5,016 nt of DNA from Alphaproteobacteria bacterium (lineage in GTDB: Bacteria; Pseudomonadota; Alphaproteobacteria; JABAAW01): contig JABAAA010000102.1 of assembly GCA_014239005.1 (NCBI GenBank), forward strand, positions 1-5,016, in the 5' to 3' direction. Positions 1 through 3,698 of the stretch are shown piece by piece. Both the position numbers and the translations under genes were made by a program. The stretch's first letter is position 1. The number at the start of each line of letters is the position of its first letter. The notes beneath the pieces are model-generated. The model worked only from the letters and a program-made list of their open reading frames with translations, was not told where the DNA came from and did not search any database.

Positions 1-98
1 GTGCGCATCCCTCGCTCCTTCGCCAAATACAGCGCCAGCGCACGCCCGATTCGAGCACCCGAACCCGTTACCAACGCAACCTTGCCCCGAACATCCAC
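1..98 (-). CDS. Short-chain dehydrogenase/reductase (SDR), N-terminal fragment
   Basis: This is the beginning of an NAD(P)-dependent oxidoreductase of the SDR superfamily; the rest lies beyond the left edge. From the chosen start it reads MDVRGKVALVTGSGARIGRA and continues with a helix ALALYLAKERGM. The GKVALVTG strand followed by the glycine-rich TGxxxRIG turn is the SDR Rossmann nucleotide-binding motif. The RIG variant, in place of the commoner GIG, is typical of pteridine-reductase-like SDRs, but the catalytic Tyr-Lys pair is out of view, so the substrate cannot be named. I chose the GTG at 98 because GGAG (110-107) lies 8 bases upstream. An in-frame ATG at 116 would add MFGVLI but has AGGA directly against it. 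The gene is divergent from the corrinoid gene and shares its upstream region. Confidence 0.8.
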   Translation of the reverse strand, partial: MDVRGKVALVTGSGARIGRALALYLAKERGMR

Positions 99-139
99 GA
101 TCAACACTCCGAACATTCCTGAAAAGACAAATTTTTCGC

Positions 140-166
140 TTGACGCTCGCGCAAAACTAGCATAAT
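140..166 (+). promoter_or_regulatory. Candidate sigma-70 promoter for the corrinoid gene
   Basis: TTGACG (140-145) matches the -35 consensus at five of six positions. CATAAT (161-166) matches the -10 consensus at five of six. The spacer is 15 bp, shorter than the optimal 17, so strength is uncertain. Transcription would start near 173, about 100 bases before the corrinoid ATG. This is read from sequence only. Confidence 0.4.
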
Positions 167-199
167 GCCAAGCAAAAACCTTGAAACGAAACATGCTAG
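157..199. repeat. Nested inverted repeat in the divergent intergenic region
   Basis: CTAGCAT (157-163) is exactly complementary to ATGCTAG (193-199), with 29 bases between. Inside it, CAAG (169-172) pairs with CTTG (180-183) around a 7-base A-rich loop. The left arm overlaps the candidate -10 at 161-166 and the right arm overlaps the one at 197-202. It could be a split operator serving both divergent genes, or a weak RNA structure. The arms are short, so chance is possible. Confidence 0.35.
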
Positions 200-202
200 A
201 AT
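194..202 (+). promoter_or_regulatory. Candidate extended -10 promoter
   Basis: TGCTAGAAT contains the extended -10 signature TGn followed by TAGAAT, one mismatch from TATAAT. No good -35 sits about 17 bp upstream, where the sequence is A-rich. Extended -10 promoters can work without one. It would give a leader of roughly 65 bases before the corrinoid ATG. It is an alternative to, or a tandem partner of, the promoter at 140-166. Confidence 0.3.
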
Positions 203-269
203 GAAAACCGAACACCAAGTAGAACACAGCGTACCCCTTCTGCCTTACAATCCCCCATCATTTGCCTGA
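201..269 (+). CDS. Possible 22-residue leader peptide upstream of the corrinoid gene
   Basis: An ATG at 201 opens a 22-codon frame (starting MKTEHQVEHS, ending PPSFA) that stops with TGA at 267-269, five bases before the corrinoid ATG at 275. The corrinoid gene has no visible Shine-Dalgarno sequence, so ribosomes finishing this small frame could restart there. Against it, the small frame also lacks a clear Shine-Dalgarno site, and its ATG would be left off a transcript started from the extended -10 at 194-202. I recognise no family. It may be only a chance open frame. Confidence 0.2.
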   Translation: MKTEHQVEHSVPLLPYNPPSFA

Positions 270-274
270 ATGCC

Positions 275-1012
275 ATGACCGAAGACAAAGACAAAAATCA
301 AGACGAGGATATCGACCTCAAGGCGCTGTCCGACCAGGAGCTCGTCGAACAAATGTGGGACGACCTCTACGACGGGCTGCAAGAGCCCATCCTCGAGGGA
401 ACGAACATCCTGCTGGAACGAAAGTGGTTGCCCTACGACGTTCTGACGAAAGCGCTCATCGAGGGCATGCGCATCGTCGGAATCGACTTCCGCGACGGCA
501 TCCTGTTCGTGCCTGAGGTGCTGATGTCGGCGGGCGCGATGAAGGCGGGCATGGCGATCCTCAAACCCCTGCTCGCCGAGACGGGAGCGCCGAGCTTGGG
601 TAAGATCGTCATCGGCACCGTCAAGGGCGACATCCACGATATTGGAAAAAATCTTGTCTCGATGATGCTCGAAGGCGCAGGATTCGAGATCATCGACCTC
701 GGCGTCAATGTCTCCGTCGAGACCTACTTGGAGGCGCTCGAAAAGCACCAACCCGACATTCTCGGCATGTCCGCGCTACTGACAACTACCATGCCCTACA
801 TGAAGGTCGTCATCGACACGCTCAAGGAAAAAAACTTGCGCGACGACTACATCGTGCTGGTCGGCGGCGCACCGCTCAACGAAGAGTTCGGAAAAGCCGT
901 CGGCGCAGACAGCTATTGTCGCGACGCCGCCGTCGCCGTCGAGACCGCCAAAGATTTCATGAAGCGCAAGCACAACATCAAGGCGGGCGCAGGCAAAGCT
1001 AGTGCAAGCTAG
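275..1012 (+). CDS. Corrinoid (cobalamin-binding) methyl-carrier protein, MtbC/MttC/MtaC family
   Basis: A cytoplasmic protein of 245 residues that should hold a corrinoid cofactor and shuttle a methyl group on cobalt from a substrate methyltransferase to an acceptor methyltransferase. Residues ~20-100 form the helical B12-binding cap domain, including FVPEVLMSAGAMKAGMAILK (78-97). Residues ~109-230 form the Rossmann-like B12 domain. The hallmark DxHxxG is GDIHDIG (118-124), with His121 the expected lower cobalt ligand. It is followed by SALLTT (166-171) and VGGAP (196-200), which line the nucleotide-tail pocket. All key residues are present. It is longer than the ~210-residue relatives because of an acidic lead (MTEDKDKNQDEDIDL) and an Ala/Gly/Lys tail (residues 231-245). 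I use the ATG at 275; no Shine-Dalgarno site precedes it. The partner methyltransferase is not in the window, so the methyl donor (methylamine, betaine, methanol or methoxylated compound) cannot be told. DUF1638 follows immediately. Confidence 0.93.
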   Translation: MTEDKDKNQDEDIDLKALSDQELVEQMWDDLYDGLQEPILEGTNILLERKWLPYDVLTKALIEGMRIVGIDFRDGILFVPEVLMSAGAMKAGMAILKPLLAETGAPSLGKIVIGTVKGDIHDIGKNLVSMMLEGAGFEIIDLGVNVSVETYLEALEKHQPDILGMSALLTTTMPYMKVVIDTLKEKNLRDDYIVLVGGAPLNEEFGKAVGADSYCRDAAVAVETAKDFMKRKHNIKAGAGKASAS

Positions 1013-1015
1013 AGC
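996..1015. repeat. 10-bp tandem duplication at the corrinoid/DUF1638 junction
   Basis: AAGCTAGTGC (996-1005) is followed directly by AAGCTAGAGC (1006-1015), nine of ten bases identical. The second copy carries the corrinoid stop TAG (1010-1012). The first contains the GTG (1002) that opens the longest DUF1638 frame. Because 10 is not a multiple of three, copy number decides whether the two genes are separate or joined in frame. Confidence 0.75.
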
Positions 1016-1700
1016 CGTTGTCACAGCGAAGGGCGCAGCAGTGGCGCGACGACGGCACAAGAAAGGTCAAAGAAGCCCGACAAGTGAGAAGAGAGTGCAA
1101 GAAGATGAAAAAAAACCGCGCAAGGTATTGTTGATTGCCTGTGGCGCATTGGCGCGTGAGATCCTTGCGATTCGCGAACAGAAGGGGTTGGAGAATCTGC
1201 ATGTGACTTGCCTGCCGGCGAAGTTGCACAATCGTCCTGCGCTGATTCCTGCGCGCGTGCGAGCGAAGATTCGTGCTGCCAAATCTTGTTACGACAAAAT
1301 TTTTGTTCTTTACGGCGATTGCGGCACGGGTGGCATGCTGGATGTTGTGTTGCGCGAAGAGGGGGTGGAGCGTATCGGGGGTCCTCATTGTTACGCGTTT
1401 TTTGCCGGGCAGGAGCGCTTTGAGCGCATGATGGAGAGCGACCCGACGCGGTTTTTCCTGACCGACTATCTTGCGCGTCATTTTCGCACGCTGATTTACG
1501 AGGGCTATGGATTGGATCGCCACCCGCACTTGCGCGATCTTTTGTTTGGCAACTATCGCGGCGTGGTGTATTTGGCGCAGACGGAGAGTGAGGAGCTGGT
1601 TCGTGCTGCCGAGCGGGCGGCGGAGATGTTAGAGTTGCCGTTGGAGGTGATGCGCACGGATTATGGTGAGTTGGCGCCGTTTTTAGAGCGGATTGCATAG
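1002..1700 (+). CDS. DUF1638 domain protein, candidate partner of the corrinoid protein
   Basis: A soluble protein of up to 232 residues in the DUF1638 family, whose function is not established. The domain begins near residue 41 with KVLLIACGALAREI. It continues with VTCLPAKLHNRP (68-79), the Gly/Cys-rich FVLYGDCGTGGMLD (101-114) and RIGGPHCYAFFAG (124-136). Conserved-looking Cys47, Cys107 and Cys130 plus His76 and His129 suggest a metal or thiol-active site; that is inference. Neighbourhood with a B12 protein points to a role in corrinoid methyl transfer or cofactor maintenance. The start is uncertain. GTG 1002 overlaps the corrinoid gene by 11 bp, GTG 1041 has AAGGG 7 bases upstream, and GTG 1095 is nearest the domain. 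Residues 1-40 are a basic, low-complexity stretch (ARRRHKKGQR) unlike the family. An ATG at 1105 would be the natural start but lies one base out of frame before an A8 tract. Codons end mostly in G or T, unlike the C-rich third positions of the corrinoid gene. Confidence 0.85.
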   Translation: MQARAVVTAKGAAVARRRHKKGQRSPTSEKRVQEDEKKPRKVLLIACGALAREILAIREQKGLENLHVTCLPAKLHNRPALIPARVRAKIRAAKSCYDKIFVLYGDCGTGGMLDVVLREEGVERIGGPHCYAFFAGQERFERMMESDPTRFFLTDYLARHFRTLIYEGYGLDRHPHLRDLLFGNYRGVVYLAQTESEELVRAAERAAEMLELPLEVMRTDYGELAPFLERIA

Positions 1701-1713
1701 TCGATGTTTCCAG

Positions 1714-1751
1714 CCAATTTGTTGATTGGACTGATGGAATTGTTTCGTTTT
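1714..1751 (+). terminator. Weak possible terminator after DUF1638
   Basis: CCAAT (1714-1718) and ATTGG (1725-1729) form a 5-bp stem with a 6-base loop, 13 bases after the stop. A T-rich stretch (1739-1751, TTGTTTCGTTTTC) begins about nine bases later. The stem is short and AT-rich and the T run is interrupted and distant, so this is a weak candidate. The minus-strand side has no T run. Confidence 0.25.
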
Positions 1752-2591
1752 CTACCCCAATCTTGAAGGCAAGGTTCGCGCGTAAGCTTTGGCGAGCGTC
1801 GAAAAAACTACAACGCTCGCCACCATGAAGCACGCGGTAGCGATCAAAGGTGTCGCAGAGAAGACAAGAAAGTTTTGCGCCTCGCGCACGATGCTTCCCC
1901 AGCTGGCATGGGGTGGGGGAGAACCGAGTCCGAGATAAGCGAAGGAGGCTTCGGCGAGAATGGCGAGCGAAACTTGCGTGGCAGCGTGCGTCAGCAGAGG
2001 AGCGAGCGTGTTCGCTAGCATGTGTTTCAGCAAGATATGCCCTTCGCTCGCCCCAAGTGCGCGCGCGGCGGTGGTGAAAGGGGAAAGATAGAGGCTGCGG
2101 GCGATCGCACGGGTGATCTTCCAAAAGACAGGAATGTTGAACAGGGTGATGGCGCACAAGACGGCGAGCCAGCCAGGTCGGTAGAGGGTGGCGACCAGCA
2201 ATGCGGTCAGGAGGGCGGGAAAGGCAAAAAGCAGGTCGGAGGCGTTCTTTGAAAGCGTACGCAGCAAGGAATTGTTCGTGCGCGCACTTGCGAACCCGAG
2301 CGGCAGCGCACACAGCAGCGCGAGCGCGACGGCAGCAAGGGCTGTTGCCAGCGACACCCACCCTCCGCGCAAAATCATACGCAGCGTGTCTCTGCCGTAG
2401 TGGTCTGTGCCGAGCCAGTGAGCAAGGGAAGGGGGGAGGAAGCGGTCGTCGATGACGATGGCGGGTGGCGGTGTCAAGACAGCGCAGTAGAAGAACACCG
2501 ACAGCGCGAACAGCACGAACCCAAGCGTGTAGCGGGCGCGGCGGCGATGGGGAAAGGGGGAGGCGTTGTGCAAGGCAAGGGTGTAAGGCAA
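1752..2591 (-). CDS. ABC importer permease, DppC/OppC type
   Basis: An inner-membrane subunit of ~279 residues that pairs with the DppB-type permease to form the channel of a peptide/nickel-family importer. The segment at 22-40 is the first membrane helix. The DppC hallmark HWLGTDHYGRD lies at 58-68. Further helices fall near 75-100, 118-136, 140-158, 195-216 and 243-266. The cytoplasmic EAA-type loop that docks on the ATPase is around 173-196 (TAARALGASEGHILLKH plus following residues). The family C-terminal signature follows as EASFAYLGLG and SWGSIVREAQ (214-239). The usual LGDxLRDxLDPR tail is replaced by STLAKAYARTLPSR. No ATG or GTG start is available before the first helix. I use TTG 2591, which lies inside a 13-bp repeat and has no Shine-Dalgarno site; TTG 2573 is an alternative. 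The gene is in the same reading frame as the permease upstream, 27 bases past its TAA, so reinitiation is likely. It ends 51 bp from the convergent DUF1638 gene. Confidence 0.9.
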   Translation of the reverse strand: MPYTLALHNASPFPHRRRARYTLGFVLFALSVFFYCAVLTPPPAIVIDDRFLPPSLAHWLGTDHYGRDTLRMILRGGWVSLATALAAVALALLCALPLGFASARTNNSLLRTLSKNASDLLFAFPALLTALLVATLYRPGWLAVLCAITLFNIPVFWKITRAIARSLYLSPFTTAARALGASEGHILLKHMLANTLAPLLTHAATQVSLAILAEASFAYLGLGSPPPHASWGSIVREAQNFLVFSATPLIATACFMVASVVVFSTLAKAYARTLPSRLG

Positions 2592-2610
2592 GGGTGTAAG
2601 GTAGAGGTGT
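2572..2610. repeat. 13-bp tandem repeat, three copies, at the dppC-like start
   Basis: On the plus strand AAGGCAAGGGTGT occurs at 2572-2584 and again, identically, at 2585-2597. A third, degenerate copy AAGGTAGAGGTGT (three mismatches) fills 2598-2610. The array fills most of the gap between the two permease genes and contains the TTG at 2591 taken as the start of the downstream permease. A 13-bp unit shifts frame when its number changes. Confidence 0.85.
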
Positions 2611-2618
2611 TTGAGAGA

Positions 2619-3563
2619 TTAGTTCTTGTCGACTCTGCGCGCGTCGATCGTAGTTGCCAGCGTCTCTGCGAAGGTTGTGGCGAGCAGGGTTGCGGTGGCG
2701 AACAGCAGCGCGAGGGCGAGCGCGAGCGGCAGGTCTCTTGCGTGGGTGGCGTTGAGAAAAAGAGAGCCGAGCCCTGGCAAGGCGAAGACATGTTCCACGA
2801 CGACAGTACCCGAGACGAGAAAGGCTGCTTGCAAGCCGCTGAGCGCGAGCAGGGGTGCTGCGATTGTCGGCAAGACATGGCGGAGCAACACGCCTTGCGG
2901 AGAGATTCCTTTCGCGCGAGCGGTTGCAACGAAGGGTCGGCTCAGGGTTTCTGTGAGCGAAGCATGGGCGAAACGGGCAAGAATCGCCACCTGCGGTAGT
3001 GCGAGCGCCAGCACGGGCAGGAGGATGTGTCGCGCCTGCGCACTCCACGCGGCTTGCTCGGCGATGCCGCCGCTAGGCAGCAAGGGCCAGCGTACGGCGA
3101 AGAGCAGGATCAACACGATGCCGAGCAGGAAGGAAGGAAGCGCGAGCAGGATGTTGAGCGCGAGGTCGAGAAGGACGGTCGTGCGTCTGCGCGCTGCCAG
3201 TAGGATTCCTACGCTGATACCGCCCGCCGTTGCGAGCAGGTAGCTTGCGAGCGAAAGAGTGAGCGAAAGGGGAAGTCGCTCGACGACGAGCGTGCGCACA
3301 GGCACGCCGTAGAGCGCGCTCTCTCCCCAGTCGCCTTTGGCAAGATCGGCAAGCCAGGCGAGGTAGCGTTGCACGAAGGTTTTGTCGAGCGCGAGCGCGG
3401 TGCGCATTCTTTGCAAGGCCTGCGCGTCGCCTTGGGTTCCGAAGGTCGCCTCTGCCACATCGCCGGGCAGCCAAACGAAGAGGGCGAAGAGCAGCAGGGA
3501 AAAGAACCACAGAAACAGCAACGTCGGCAGCAGACGTAGCAGCACCAGCTTGAAGAACGTCAT
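2619..3563 (-). CDS. ABC importer permease, DppB/OppB type
   Basis: A 314-residue inner-membrane protein of normal length for the family and first of the two channel subunits. It starts MTFFKLVLLRLLPTLLFLWF, an N-terminal helix at about 9-31. A large periplasmic stretch follows, with the family-typical LDKTFVQRYLAWLADLAKGDWG (59-80 region). Helices come near 97-124, 131-157, 178-198, 233-255 and 278-304. PSFLLGIVLILLF (143-155) and WPLLPSGG (159-166) are strong DppB signatures. The ATPase-docking loop is TARAKGISPQGVLLRHVLP (214-232), and VVVEHVFALPGLG (254-266) is the conserved end of the fifth helix. The start is ATG 3563 with only a GAGAG-like site at 3573-3569, inside a 12-bp repeat array. 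The substrate-binding gene lies 131 bp upstream and the second permease directly downstream. Confidence 0.94.
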   Translation of the reverse strand: MTFFKLVLLRLLPTLLFLWFFSLLLFALFVWLPGDVAEATFGTQGDAQALQRMRTALALDKTFVQRYLAWLADLAKGDWGESALYGVPVRTLVVERLPLSLTLSLASYLLATAGGISVGILLAARRRTTVLLDLALNILLALPSFLLGIVLILLFAVRWPLLPSGGIAEQAAWSAQARHILLPVLALALPQVAILARFAHASLTETLSRPFVATARAKGISPQGVLLRHVLPTIAAPLLALSGLQAAFLVSGTVVVEHVFALPGLGSLFLNATHARDLPLALALALLFATATLLATTFAETLATTIDARRVDKN

Positions 3564-3611
3564 GTTGTCTCTCAGGTTGTCTTCCAGCTTTCCCGCCAGC
3601 TTTCCGCGCTA
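3564..3611. repeat. Degenerate 12-bp repeat array abutting the dppB-like start codon
   Basis: Four 12-bp units run head to tail on the plus strand: GTTGTCTCTCAG (3564-3575), GTTGTCTTCCAG (3576-3587), CTTTCCCGCCAG (3588-3599) and CTTTCCGCGCTA (3600-3611). Units 1 and 2 agree at ten of twelve positions. CCAGCTTTCC also recurs exactly at 3584-3593 and 3596-3605. Read on the minus strand, the units place GAGAG, GGAAG and GGCGGGAAAG purine motifs ahead of the permease ATG, so the array supplies its ribosome-binding region. Confidence 0.55.
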
Positions 3612-3698
3612 GCCCGCTCGCTGTCTTGCCCTTGTTGGCTTTCTCTGCGCTGCGATGGCGGTCGGGAAGGCTTTTGCTTTCTTGGGGGACGCTTTCAT
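3609..3698 (-). CDS. Possible 29-residue basic peptide coupled to the binding-protein gene
   Basis: An ATG at 3698 overlaps the TGA of the substrate-binding gene in the four-base ATGA arrangement typical of translational coupling. It opens a 29-codon frame starting MKASPKKAKAFPTAI and ending TRARQRAG, with nine Lys/Arg and no acidic residue. It would fill most of the 131-bp gap before the dppB-like permease and could carry ribosomes across it. I recognise no family. Such a short frame may be chance, and the composition resembles read-out of noncoding sequence. Confidence 0.2.
   Translation of the reverse strand: MKASPKKAKAFPTAIAAQRKPTRARQRAG

Noticed and set aside
117..274. Cobalamin riboswitch upstream of the corrinoid gene.
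   Set aside because: The leader is too short for a full B12 riboswitch and I see no B12-box-like sequence. Riboswitches of this type also usually precede B12 synthesis or uptake genes rather than corrinoid carrier genes.
1000..1020. GC-skew switch near the corrinoid/DUF1638 boundary as a possible replication origin or terminus.
   Set aside because: Spot counts show C excess at 1-240, balance in the corrinoid gene, G excess in DUF1638 and mixed values in the transporter genes. This follows gene codon style, and no DnaA boxes or dif-like site are evident.
999..1529. Minus-strand open frame antisense to the start of DUF1638.
   Set aside because: The plus strand encodes recognisable DUF1638 motifs, and the antisense product shows no domain.
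2101..2108. GCGATCGC octamer, also at 4326-4333, resembling the cyanobacterial HIP1 repeat.
   Set aside because: Two copies in 5 kb of GC-rich coding sequence are too few to indicate a HIP1-rich genome, and both lie within conserved coding sequence.
1021..3048. Very long open frame on the minus strand (about 675 codons) antisense to DUF1638 and across both permease genes.
   Set aside because: Its translation is low-complexity Arg/Pro/Ser/His-rich sequence with no domain, and it is out of frame with two well-supported permease genes on the same strand. It is a by-product of GC-rich codon usage.
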